Below are positions 1-6,781 of a stretch of 8,159 nucleotides of DNA, piece by piece. The position numbers and the translations under genes are program-made. A model generated the notes under the pieces. The model saw nothing but the letters and a program-made list of their open reading frames with translations, had not been told where the DNA came from and searched no databases. This DNA is from CAYMJK01 sp043101635 (GTDB lineage Bacteria > Planctomycetota > Phycisphaerae > Phycisphaerales > UBA1924). Location of the stretch: positions 1 through 8,159 of the forward strand of contig JBICIE010000174.1 of NCBI GenBank assembly GCA_043101635.1. The letters run 5' to 3'. Position 1 is the stretch's first letter, and the number at the start of each line of letters is the position of its first letter.

Positions 1-688
1 TTCCGATCTGCAGGAAGGCCAGCGCCTCGGCCGCATCGCCCGAAAGCAGCCGATCCTGGATCCCCCAGAACTCCTCTTCCTGGCGGGTCACGCCCGTCTG
101 CTGCTCGACCAGGTCCACGGTGATCGTGGCGCCCGGGCCGATCTGCGCGGCGAGCTTGGCCATCTCCGAATCGACGCGCCCGAGTCCGGCGCCGAGGCGG
201 TCCACCAGCAGGCGGGCAGCCCGCGGCTCGATCTTCACGCCATGGCGGCGCTCGCAGCGGCTGGCGGCCCAGCCGGCGGCCTTGTCCGGCGGCAGCGGCT
301 CGCATTTGACCACGGAGCCGACCTTCGCGACCAGCTTGTCGAGCTTGCCCGCGCGCCAGGTCTCGCTGCGCAGCACGAGCGTGCCGAGATCGGAGGGGTG
401 TTCGGCGTAGCGCTCGAAGATGGGGCGCGTCCCTTCTTTCAGGACCTGGTCGGCATCATCGACGATGGCGAGCTTGTGCACCGGCATCAGGCCGGGGCTG
501 CGCAGCTCATCGAGGATGTCGGCGGGCTGGGCGGTGGCGTCGAAGCGGAGCGTCTGCACCTCGCCGCGGGCTTCCTCCAGCATGCCGCGGAGGATGCGGA
601 CGTATTCGCTGCGCAGGAACGCCTCCTTGCCGTGCAGGATGAGCACGCGGCAGGAGGCGTCAAAGGGCATGCTGGCGGCTTTGGCCAT
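1..688 (-). CDS. holA: DNA polymerase III delta subunit, 5' part only (cut by window edge)
   Basis: Minus-strand reading from ATG at 688 gives 229 codons, open to the left edge. The delta subunit is the clamp-loader 'wrench' that opens the beta sliding clamp and forms the clamp loader with tau/gamma and delta'. Family features seen: an N-terminal strand and loop RVLILHGKEAFL (residues 14-25), matching the usual 'LLHGEEPFL' opening; IVDDAD (75-80) in the Walker-B-like position of this inactive AAA+ fold; AGKLDKLVAKVG (113-124), matching the family 'KLDKL' segment; and LLVDRLGAGLGRVDSEMAKLA (from 160), the helix carrying the typical 'L..E..KL' pattern. Family members are about 340 residues, so roughly 110 C-terminal residues lie outside the window. 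An in-frame ATG at 670 is an alternative start that removes six residues; neither start has a clear Shine-Dalgarno. It diverges from the kinase gene at 740. I see no frameshift. Identification is by motif pattern and length, without a database search. Confidence 0.92.
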   Translation of the reverse strand, partial: MAKAASMPFDASCRVLILHGKEAFLRSEYVRILRGMLEEARGEVQTLRFDATAQPADILDELRSPGLMPVHKLAIVDDADQVLKEGTRPIFERYAEHPSDLGTLVLRSETWRAGKLDKLVAKVGSVVKCEPLPPDKAAGWAASRCERRHGVKIEPRAARLLVDRLGAGLGRVDSEMAKLAAQIGPGATITVDLVEQQTGVTRQEEEFWGIQDRLLSGDAAEALAFLQIG

Positions 689-739
689 CGGGCCAGCGTA
701 GGCGGATCCGGCGCCCCGGCGTCGCCCGTATCGTCCGGC
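689..739. promoter_or_regulatory. Divergent spacer between holA and the kinase gene
   Basis: These 51 bp are all that separate two divergently transcribed starts, so promoters for both genes must lie here or inside the opposite gene. The spacer is almost entirely G and C. I found no convincing -35/-10 pair, Shine-Dalgarno or operator palindrome in either direction. The regulatory label rests on position alone. Confidence 0.3.
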
Positions 740-2437
740 GTGCTGGTGCTGACTGTCATTCAGGGGCCGGACCGCGGCCGGCGCTTCGAACTGCCGGACA
801 ACGAGCCGCAACTGCTCGGCCGCTCCAGCGAGGCCCTGCCGCTGAGCGACAACACCGTCAGCCGGCGCCACGCCGAGTTGACCCCCGACGCAGGCGAGTG
901 GTACATCCGCGATCTGGAGAGCCAGAACGGCACCTACCTCAACGGGGCGCCCATCCGCGAGCGGCTGCTGCTGAAGGCGGGCGATCAGATCCGCGTCGGC
1001 CAGACGGTGGTCGTCTACGGCCGGGCCGACCTGATCGACGATGTCGACTTCTTCCGCATGCTCGGGGCCCGCGAGCTGGACGCGTCGGTCGAGCGGGCGC
1101 TGCCGAGCAACGAGGACTCGGTCATCCTCGCCGTGCCCGAGCCGCGCCTGGCCGCGATCGAGCACCTGCGGGTCATCTACCGCCTGACCACCATGACCGC
1201 GCAGGCCGGTGACCGCGCCGGGCTGGCCAAGGCTGCGCTGGAGTTGATCTTCAACGAGTTCAAGCCCGAGCGCGGCGTGATCCTGTTGGCCGATGAGAAT
1301 CGGGCCCTGCGCCCGGTCGTGTTCAAGTACCGCACGCCGCCGCGCGACCGGGAGGACGCCCAGTTCTTCGTCAGCCACACCATCCTCCAGCACGTGGTGC
1401 GCAAGCACGAGGGCGTGCTCTCGACCAACGCGATGAGCGACCCGCGCTTCGCCGCCGGCGACAGCGTGCAGCGCTACAGCGTGCGCAGCGCCATCTGCTC
1501 GCCGATCCGCCACCGGGACCGCACCTTCGGCGCCATCTACATCGACAGCTCGATGGCCAACTACACGTTCACCGAAGACCAGCTTGCGCTGATGAACGCC
1601 ATCGGCCAGCACACGGGCATCGCGCTGGCCAATCTCGAGTTGCAGGCCGAGACGCTGCAGTCCGAGCGTCTGGCCGCCATCGGCCAGACCGTCGCCAGCC
1701 TGAGCCACTCGATCAAGAACATCCTCCAGGGCCTGCGCGGCGGGGCCGACCTCGTCGACATGGGCCTGAAGAAGGAAGACCTCAAGGTCGTGCGCAGCGG
1801 CTGGGACATCCAGAAGCGCAACCTCGACCGCATCGTCAGCCTGACGATGAACATGCTGGCCTTCAGCCGCCAGCGCCAGATCGAGGTGGAACTCACCCGC
1901 CCCGGTCCGATCGTCGAGGAGTGCGCCCAGCTTCTGGAGGGGGTCTGCAGCGAGCGCGGCATCGCGCTGATCGCCGATGTCGATCCCGAGATGCCGCCGG
2001 TGCCGCTGGACGCCTCGCTGTTCCACCAGGCGATGATGAACCTGATGACCAACGCGGTGGAAGCGGTGGCGCCGTCGACGGGGGTCGTGACCGTGCGCGC
2101 CATCTACCACCCGCTCGGCGCCCTCGGCGCCGGCTCGCCGCCGAAGGCCGAGTTCCGCGTGATCGACAACGGTCCCGGCGTGCCCGAGGACATGCGCGAG
2201 CGCATCTTCCAGCCGTTCCAGACCACCAAGGGCACGCGCGGCACCGGCCTTGGCCTTGCCGTGACCCGGCGCATCGTCGAAGAGCATGGCGGGCGCATCG
2301 CCGTGGAATCGCAAGAAGGCAGGGGCGCCGAGTTCGTGATGATCTTCCCGGCGGACACCAAGGCCGATCCGGCCGCGACGGCTCAGGCCGGCGCCGCCGA
2401 GATGGAGGCGGAGGACGACTTCAGGCTGGATGTGTGA
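740..2437 (+). CDS. Soluble sensor histidine kinase with FHA and GAF domains
   Basis: A 565-residue kinase read from GTG at 740, with no signal peptide or membrane segment, so probably cytoplasmic. Domains in order: FHA, about residues 5-95, with GR (27-28), SRRH (41-44) and NGTYLN (63-68), the residues that contact phosphothreonine peptides; GAF, about 140-300, a probable small-molecule or signal-binding module; dimerisation and phosphoacceptor domain, about 305-380, with H323 in LSHSIKNIL; HATPase_c, about 385-537, with N-box FHQAMMNLMTNAVEA (428-442), G1 box DNGPGVP (476-482), F-box FQPF (490-493) and G2 box GTGLGLA (501-507). The C-terminal tail (about 538-565) is acidic and Ala-rich. GTG 740 was chosen because LVLTVIQGPDRGRRF directly after it is the usual first strand of an FHA domain. 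The frame stays open back to 242, but that part is antisense to holA. No response regulator adjoins it, so partner and signal are unknown. dinB follows after 92 bp and could be cotranscribed. Confidence 0.92.
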   Translation: MLVLTVIQGPDRGRRFELPDNEPQLLGRSSEALPLSDNTVSRRHAELTPDAGEWYIRDLESQNGTYLNGAPIRERLLLKAGDQIRVGQTVVVYGRADLIDDVDFFRMLGARELDASVERALPSNEDSVILAVPEPRLAAIEHLRVIYRLTTMTAQAGDRAGLAKAALELIFNEFKPERGVILLADENRALRPVVFKYRTPPRDREDAQFFVSHTILQHVVRKHEGVLSTNAMSDPRFAAGDSVQRYSVRSAICSPIRHRDRTFGAIYIDSSMANYTFTEDQLALMNAIGQHTGIALANLELQAETLQSERLAAIGQTVASLSHSIKNILQGLRGGADLVDMGLKKEDLKVVRSGWDIQKRNLDRIVSLTMNMLAFSRQRQIEVELTRPGPIVEECAQLLEGVCSERGIALIADVDPEMPPVPLDASLFHQAMMNLMTNAVEAVAPSTGVVTVRAIYHPLGALGAGSPPKAEFRVIDNGPGVPEDMRERIFQPFQTTKGTRGTGLGLAVTRRIVEEHGGRIAVESQEGRGAEFVMIFPADTKADPAATAQAGAAEMEAEDDFRLDV

Positions 2438-2445
2438 GGGGGAGC

Positions 2446-2468
2446 GAGCAGAGAATAGAGAGCAGAGA
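2446..2468. repeat. Purine-rich direct repeat GAGCAGAGA x2
   Basis: GAGCAGAGA occurs at 2446-2454 and again at 2460-2468, separated by ATAGA. The stretch is almost pure purine on the plus strand and begins eight bases after the kinase stop. It forms the first half of the repeat-bearing spacer before dinB. No protein or RNA function is visible. Confidence 0.6.
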
Positions 2469-2477
2469 GGCGTGGAC

Positions 2478-2508
2478 TTGATGCCTTGATGCCGCGTGCC
2501 TCGATGCC
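2478..2508. repeat. Imperfect 8-bp tandem repeat (TTGATGCC family)
   Basis: Four consecutive units read TTGATGCC (2478-2485), TTGATGCC (2486-2493), GCGTGCC (2494-2500, one base short) and TCGATGCC (2501-2508). The array ends 21 bases before the dinB ATG. None of the ATGs inside it is in the dinB frame, so it does not extend the protein. No Shine-Dalgarno and no LexA-type CTGT-N8-ACAG operator is seen between the array and dinB. Confidence 0.65.
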
Positions 2509-2529
2509 TGTTTCTCGTCAACCCTTGCC

Positions 2530-3684
2530 ATGACCTCGCCCCGCTGGATCCTGCACGTCGACATGGACGCGTTCTTCGCGGCCGTCGAGCAGCTTGATAA
2601 CCCCGAACTCCGCGGCAAGCCGGTGCTGGTGGGGGGGACGGGTCCGCGCGGCGTCGTCGCCACCGCCAGCTACGAGGCGCGTCCGTTCGGCTGCCACAGC
2701 GCCCAGCCCATGTCGGTCGCCCGGCGGCTGTGCCCGCAGGCGATCGTCGTCCGCGGCAACCACGCGCGGTACCGCGAGCTGTCCGATCAGGTGTTCGCCA
2801 TCCTGCAATCGTTCACGCCCCTCGTCCAGCCCATCAGCGTCGATGAGGCGTTCATGGATGTCACCGGCTCGATCCGCCTGCATGGCCCGGCCGACCAGAT
2901 CGCCCGCAAGATCCGCGCGCGCATTCGCGCTGAAACCGGTCTGACCGCCTCCGTCGGCGTTGCGCAGAACAAGTTCCTCGCCAAGCTCGCCAGCGATCTG
3001 CACAAACCTGATGGCCTGACGGTGATCCGCCCGGAGGATGTCCGGCGCATCCTCGATCCGCTGCCGGTCGGGCGCATGTGGGGCGTCGGGCCCGCGGCAG
3101 AGAAGCGCCTGACGCGCCTCGGGGCGCGCACGTTCGCGGATCTGCGCCGCATGCCGAGAGAGACGCTCGCCAGCGCGCTGGGCTCTTGGGGCGCGCGCAT
3201 CTGGGAGCTGTCCCAGGGCATCGACGAGCGCGAAGTCCACCTGCGCGAGCCGATGAAGTCCGTCAGCCACGAGAGCACCTTCGGCGAGAACATTGCCAGC
3301 CGCGATGAGGCCCGTGCTGTGATCGCCGATCACGCCGGGCGCGTTGCGGCTCGCCTGCGGGCCAAGGGGCTGGTGGGGCGCACCGTGACGGTCAAGATCC
3401 GCTTCGGCAACTTCGAGACCATCACGCGCTCCGACACCCTCGACAGCCCGACCGATCGGACCGACGAGATCGCGCCCGCAGCCGGCGCCCTCTTCGACGC
3501 CTGGCCGTTCCGCCCGGTACGACTGCTCGGCGTCGGCGTCAGCCACCTCGCCGAAGGCGGCGGCGAGCAGCTCGGCCTGTTCGATAGCGAGCAGCGGGCG
3601 AAGCAGCGCGCCGCGGATGCCGCGGCAGACGCCGTTGCCCGCAAGTTCGGCAAGGGCGCCATTCGTCGCGGTTCGGCGCTGTAA
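2530..3684 (+). CDS. dinB: DNA polymerase IV (Y-family translesion polymerase)
   Basis: A full-length 384-residue Y-family polymerase, which copies damaged or mismatched templates with low fidelity. Key features: ILHVDMDAFFAAVE (7-20), where D11 is the first catalytic metal ligand and F16 aligns with the E. coli Pol IV steric-gate Phe13; ATASYEAR (44-51), the nucleotide-binding loop; PISVDEAF (101-108), with the catalytic pair D105/E106; SVGVAQNKFLAKLASD (141-156) in the palm; a helix-hairpin-helix thumb segment at about 178-205 (LPVGRMWGVGP); and a little-finger domain at about 240-340. QLGLF (347-351) matches a beta-clamp-binding motif but sits 33 residues before the C-terminus, followed by an Ala/Lys/Arg-rich tail, whereas E. 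coli Pol IV carries its motif at the extreme end. The ATG at 2530 is the only in-frame start that keeps the conserved N-terminus, and it has no Shine-Dalgarno. No SOS operator is visible upstream, so damage control may act elsewhere or via the kinase promoter. Confidence 0.97.
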   Translation: MTSPRWILHVDMDAFFAAVEQLDNPELRGKPVLVGGTGPRGVVATASYEARPFGCHSAQPMSVARRLCPQAIVVRGNHARYRELSDQVFAILQSFTPLVQPISVDEAFMDVTGSIRLHGPADQIARKIRARIRAETGLTASVGVAQNKFLAKLASDLHKPDGLTVIRPEDVRRILDPLPVGRMWGVGPAAEKRLTRLGARTFADLRRMPRETLASALGSWGARIWELSQGIDEREVHLREPMKSVSHESTFGENIASRDEARAVIADHAGRVAARLRAKGLVGRTVTVKIRFGNFETITRSDTLDSPTDRTDEIAPAAGALFDAWPFRPVRLLGVGVSHLAEGGGEQLGLFDSEQRAKQRAADAAADAVARKFGKGAIRRGSAL

Positions 3685-3688
3685 TCGC

Positions 3689-6565
3689 CTACGCCACCGA
3701 CCGCCCCGATGTCTCCGTCGGGTCGTGATCCAGCACGAGCTGATCCACCTTCGGGGCGTCCGGAAGCGGCTTGCCCTTGGCGTCGGTCAGCGGCTTGCCA
3801 TCCAGCGTGCGGATGATCGGGATCGGGTGGGCCCGGTCGTGCGCTTCGAGTTGCTTCTCGAGCCTCGCCTTCGTCTCATCGTCAAGCTCGGTCCACTTCC
3901 CGCGTCCCCGGCATTTGGGGAAGCGCGAGCAGCCGAGCCATGGGCCGCGCAGTCCGCTGCGCAGGTTCAGCGGCGCCTCGCACGTCGGGCAGGGCAGTTC
4001 GGTTTCCAGCGGCGGCGGCGAGGGCGCCGTCACGTGGCCCTTCTTGTCGATGTTCAGGATCATCCCGATGTCCTGGCTCTCGCCCTCGCGGAGGTCGGTC
4101 GCCAGGAATGGGCCGAAGCGCCCGGTCCGGCGCACCATCGGCCGGCCCGTCTTCGGGCACTGCACGTTGACGTACTCGGCCCGGCGCGGCTTGCCCTCGC
4201 GGTCGCACGGGCAGGCGTACTCGCAGTCGGGGTAGCGCGAGCAACTCAGGAAGCGCCCGTTGCGCCCGAAGCGGTACACCAGGTCGGCGCCGCACTTCTC
4301 GCAGCGGTACTCCTTGGGCGCGGGGATGATCTCCGCCTTGGCGTGGCGCAGGTTCTCCTCTGCCGCGGCAAGGCTGTCCCGGAAGGGCCCGTAGAAGCGG
4401 TGCAGCATGTCGATCCAGTCGAGGTGATCCTCCTCGACGCGGTCAAGCTCGGCCTCCATCTCGCGGGTGTAGCCCACATCCATGATGCGCGGGAAGGCCT
4501 CGACCAGTTTGTCGGTGACGACCTCGCCGAGGTCGCTGGCCCAGAAGCGCCGCTCGATGAGCTCGACGTACTTGCGCACCTGAATCTTCTGAATGATGTC
4601 GGCGTAGGTGCTGGGCCGGCCGATGCCCTCGCTCTCGAGCATCTTGATCAGGCTGGCCTCGGTGTAGCGGGCCGGCGGGCTGGTGAACTTCTGCTGCACA
4701 TCCGCCGCGAACGGGCTCAGCGGTCGCTTCTCCTCCAGCGCCGGCAGCGTCTGCTCGTCGCTGGCGGTGGGGGCGCCGGCGACCCTGTAGAAGCCGTCGA
4801 AGACCAGCACGCGCCCCGTGGCCTTGAAGGTCAGTTCGCGCTTGGGGTCGCGCCCGCCGGTGATCAGCACCGTGGTCGAGTCCCACTGCGCCGGGGTCAT
4901 CGGGCAGGCGACGAAGCGCTCCCAGATGAGCTGATACAGGCGGAACTGGTCGGCGTTGAGGGCGCTGCGCACGCGCTCGGGCGGGAATTCGAGCGATGTC
5001 GGCCGGATCGCCTCGTGGGCCTCCTGGGCCGCCTTGTTCGAGGATGTAAAGAAGTTGGGCTTCTCCGGCAGGTAGGCGTCGCCGAAGGTTCGCTTGATGT
5101 AGGTGCGGGCCATATCAATGGCCTCGCCGGTCAGATGCGTCGAGTCGGTACGCATGTAGGTGATGAGCCCCACCGGACCCTCGCCGGGGATCTCGACACC
5201 TTCGTACAGCGCCTGGGCGGCCCGCATGGTGCGCTGGGCGCCGAAGCCCAGGCGCGTGCTGGCGGTCTGCTGCATCGTCGAAGTGATGAACGGCGCCGGC
5301 GGGCGCGACGTGGTGCGCTTCGTCTCGATGCTGCTGACGCGGTACGGCGTCGCCGGATCGATCTCGCCGGCGACCGTGCGCACCCAGCGGGCCGGGCCCT
5401 TGCCCCTGGCGTCCTCGCGCACCTCGGCCGTGACGCCGGTCATCCCGGCGAGCTCGGCGATCGAGATCACTTCGGGGGTGCGGTCGGCGCCGTCGGGCGT
5501 TGCGAAGCGCCCGGACTCGCGCTTGCGGGCGTCCGGGGTCGTCTCATCCGGCGCCCCGCGGTCCACCGGGGCAAGGGCGTCGCGTGCAGCGGTGCGGATC
5601 TCGAACTTCTCGCCGCCGACCTCGACCAGTTCGGCCCGCACGGCGGTGTGCTCGGCCAGCCATGCGTTCTGCGCCTTGACGGTGGGGCCGGCGCCCTTGT
5701 CGTCCTTGGTCGCCAGCAGCTTCCGCCACGCGGAGGCCAGCTTGCGGGCCTGCTCCTCAGAAAGCGCGAAGTTGGCGCTGATCTGCCAGTACTCATCGGG
5801 CACGAAGGCGCGGATCTCCCGCTCACGCTCGACGACCAGGCGCACCGCGACCGACTGCACTCGCCCGGCGCTCAGTCCCCGCGCCACCTTCTTCCACAGG
5901 AGCGGCGAGACCTGGTAGCCCACGATCCGGTCCACGATGCGCCGGGCCTGCTGGGCGTTGACCTTGTCCTCATCAATCGGGTGCGGGTTGTGGAAGGCCC
6001 GGTCGATCTCGCGCTTGGTGATCGCCGCGAACATCACGCGCTTGGCGCTCGATGCCGGGATCTTCAGTTCCTGGGCCAGGTGCCACGCGATGGCCTCGCC
6101 CTCGCGATCGAGGTCGGTGGCGAACCAGATGTCGCCGCCGGACTCCAGGGCGTCGCGGGCCGCCTGCTTGAGGTCCTTCACCACGGCGTCCTTGCCGCTG
6201 AGGATCTTGTAGGTGGGGCGGAAGTCGCGCTCCAGGTCCACACCCGGCACCGGGCGCTTGTCGCCCTTCTCGTTCTTGTCCGGCAGGTCGCGCACGTGGC
6301 CGACGCTGGCGAGCACGATGAACTCGGGGCCGAGATACTTATTGATGGTCTTGGCCTTCGACGGGCTCTCGACGATCACCAGGCTCTTTCCCCTGGCCTG
6401 GCCCGACTTGTAGCCCAGCCCGCGGGAGCGGCCGCCGGAGGAGCGGCCGGAACTGCGGCCGCCCGAGCGACCGCCTGATGATGACGTGCGCGGGGCGCCG
6501 GCGCCGGGCGCCTTCTTCCGCGTCGTCTTCTTGCGGGTCGTCGTGCTGCTGGATCGCTTGGCCAT
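3689..6565 (-). CDS. topA: DNA topoisomerase I (type IA)
   Basis: A 958-residue type IA topoisomerase that relaxes negative supercoils by single-strand breakage and passage. Toprim domain: SLVIVESPSKAKTINKYLG (61-79), with E66 equivalent to E. coli Glu9, and FATDLDREGEAIAWHL (148-163), with acidic residues D151, D153 and E157. The catalytic tyrosine is Y470 in GLITYMRTDST. PFITSTMQQTASTRLGF (425-441), QEAHEAIRP (514-522) and EGIGRPSTYA (646-655) are family signatures. The C-terminus has three zinc-ribbon units: one with C755, C758, C775 and C781; a degenerate one with a single Cys (C803); and one with C859, C862, C879 and C885. Differences from E. coli TopA are a basic tail of about 59 residues before the Toprim strand and a larger region between EYW (258-260) and PFITS. 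ATG 6565 (MAKRSSS) was chosen because AGAGAG ends six bases upstream; ATGs at 6571 and 6607 are in frame but less well placed. It converges on dinB with a 4-bp gap and lies downstream of miaA. Confidence 0.97.
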   Translation of the reverse strand: MAKRSSSTTTRKKTTRKKAPGAGAPRTSSSGGRSGGRSSGRSSGGRSRGLGYKSGQARGKSLVIVESPSKAKTINKYLGPEFIVLASVGHVRDLPDKNEKGDKRPVPGVDLERDFRPTYKILSGKDAVVKDLKQAARDALESGGDIWFATDLDREGEAIAWHLAQELKIPASSAKRVMFAAITKREIDRAFHNPHPIDEDKVNAQQARRIVDRIVGYQVSPLLWKKVARGLSAGRVQSVAVRLVVEREREIRAFVPDEYWQISANFALSEEQARKLASAWRKLLATKDDKGAGPTVKAQNAWLAEHTAVRAELVEVGGEKFEIRTAARDALAPVDRGAPDETTPDARKRESGRFATPDGADRTPEVISIAELAGMTGVTAEVREDARGKGPARWVRTVAGEIDPATPYRVSSIETKRTTSRPPAPFITSTMQQTASTRLGFGAQRTMRAAQALYEGVEIPGEGPVGLITYMRTDSTHLTGEAIDMARTYIKRTFGDAYLPEKPNFFTSSNKAAQEAHEAIRPTSLEFPPERVRSALNADQFRLYQLIWERFVACPMTPAQWDSTTVLITGGRDPKRELTFKATGRVLVFDGFYRVAGAPTASDEQTLPALEEKRPLSPFAADVQQKFTSPPARYTEASLIKMLESEGIGRPSTYADIIQKIQVRKYVELIERRFWASDLGEVVTDKLVEAFPRIMDVGYTREMEAELDRVEEDHLDWIDMLHRFYGPFRDSLAAAEENLRHAKAEIIPAPKEYRCEKCGADLVYRFGRNGRFLSCSRYPDCEYACPCDREGKPRRAEYVNVQCPKTGRPMVRRTGRFGPFLATDLREGESQDIGMILNIDKKGHVTAPSPPPLETELPCPTCEAPLNLRSGLRGPWLGCSRFPKCRGRGKWTELDDETKARLEKQLEAHDRAHPIPIIRTLDGKPLTDAKGKPLPDAPKVDQLVLDHDPTETSGRSVA
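6419..6475 (-). repeat. Low-complexity Ser/Gly/Arg repeat at the topA 5' end
   Basis: On the minus strand, short units built on GGCGGCCGC and GGCCGCTCC repeat imperfectly and encode GGRSGGRSSGRSSGGRSRG, residues 31-49 of TopA. The preceding residues (4-19) are rich in Lys, Arg, Ser and Thr. The tract precedes the conserved Toprim domain, so length change here would probably not disturb catalysis. Confidence 0.7.
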
Positions 6566-6726
6566 CAACATCTCTCTGCCGCGGAACCGGCGCCCGCCGG
6601 GGCTCATTCCCGGGCGTTGTATCCCCGGAGATCGGCCGCCAGCCCCCCTGAGGCAAGCGGATCCGCCCTCTTTATTCGGGCCAGAGCCAATCGGCCCGGC
6701 GGAGAGTTGTCAAGGGTAAACGACAG
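6566..6726 (-). other. Long topA 5' leader
   Basis: If the promoter at 6727-6755 is used, topA mRNA has an untranslated leader of about 155 bases. It contains GGGCC ... GGCCC arms (minus strand, 6700-6681) that could form a 5-bp hairpin, and G+C-rich self-complementary stretches near 6590-6620. A consensus-like TTGACA (6713-6708) lies in it but has no acceptable -10 at the right distance. I recognise no riboswitch or leader peptide. Confidence 0.35.
6572..6577 (-). promoter_or_regulatory. Candidate ribosome binding site for topA
   Basis: AGAGAG on the minus strand ends six bases before the ATG at 6565. It is a partial Shine-Dalgarno match and is the main argument for starting TopA at MAKRSSS. 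It directly abuts the ATG at 6571, which is too close for that start to use it. Confidence 0.5.
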
Positions 6727-6755
6727 ATTATCGCATTTTGTTCGGTATCCAGCAA
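6727..6755 (-). promoter_or_regulatory. Sigma-70-type promoter with extended -10, upstream of topA
   Basis: On the minus strand, TTGCTG (6755-6750) is followed after exactly 17 bases by GATAAT (6732-6727). TGC directly before the hexamer supplies an extended -10. The region is distinctly A+T-rich compared with its surroundings, which is notable in this G+C-rich window. Transcription would start near 6720 and lead into topA. It lies 27 bp downstream of the miaA stop, so topA can be expressed independently of miaA. Confidence 0.7.
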
Positions 6756-6781
6756 GGCGGAAGAGGCGGCGTTGTGATGCT

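Noticed and set aside
242..739. Upstream extension of the kinase frame to an ATG at 242
   Set aside because: These 166 codons are antisense to holA, carry no motif, and the FHA fold begins directly at GTG 740.
2631..2637. Seven-G run early in dinB as a possible phase-variation tract
   Set aside because: It encodes the normal VGG of the family (PVLVGGT) and is short for slippage control; probably codon use only.
2518..3546. A 342-codon minus-strand open frame opposite dinB
   Set aside because: It mirrors dinB codons, is rich in Ala/Arg/Gly/Asp, and has no recognisable motif, while dinB has all catalytic residues.
3617..6478. A 953-codon open frame on the plus strand opposite topA
   Set aside because: It is antisense to a clearly real topA and its product is an Ala/Gly/Arg/Leu/Val-rich composition typical of shadows in G+C-rich genes. 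No domain motif is recognisable.
6566..6607. Earlier TopA starts at 6607 (MSPGGRR) or 6571 (MLMAKR)
   Set aside because: Neither has a spaced Shine-Dalgarno; AGAGAG is correctly placed only for ATG 6565. The extra residues have no family support.
6681..6700. GGGCC/GGCCC hairpin after miaA as a terminator
   Set aside because: The stem is only 5 bp, lacks a following U-run, and lies inside the presumed topA leader about 80 bp past the miaA stop.
6708..6713. Consensus TTGACA on the minus strand upstream of topA
   Set aside because: No acceptable -10 hexamer lies 16-18 bases downstream (ATTGGC, TTGGCT region), so the pair at 6727-6755 is preferred.
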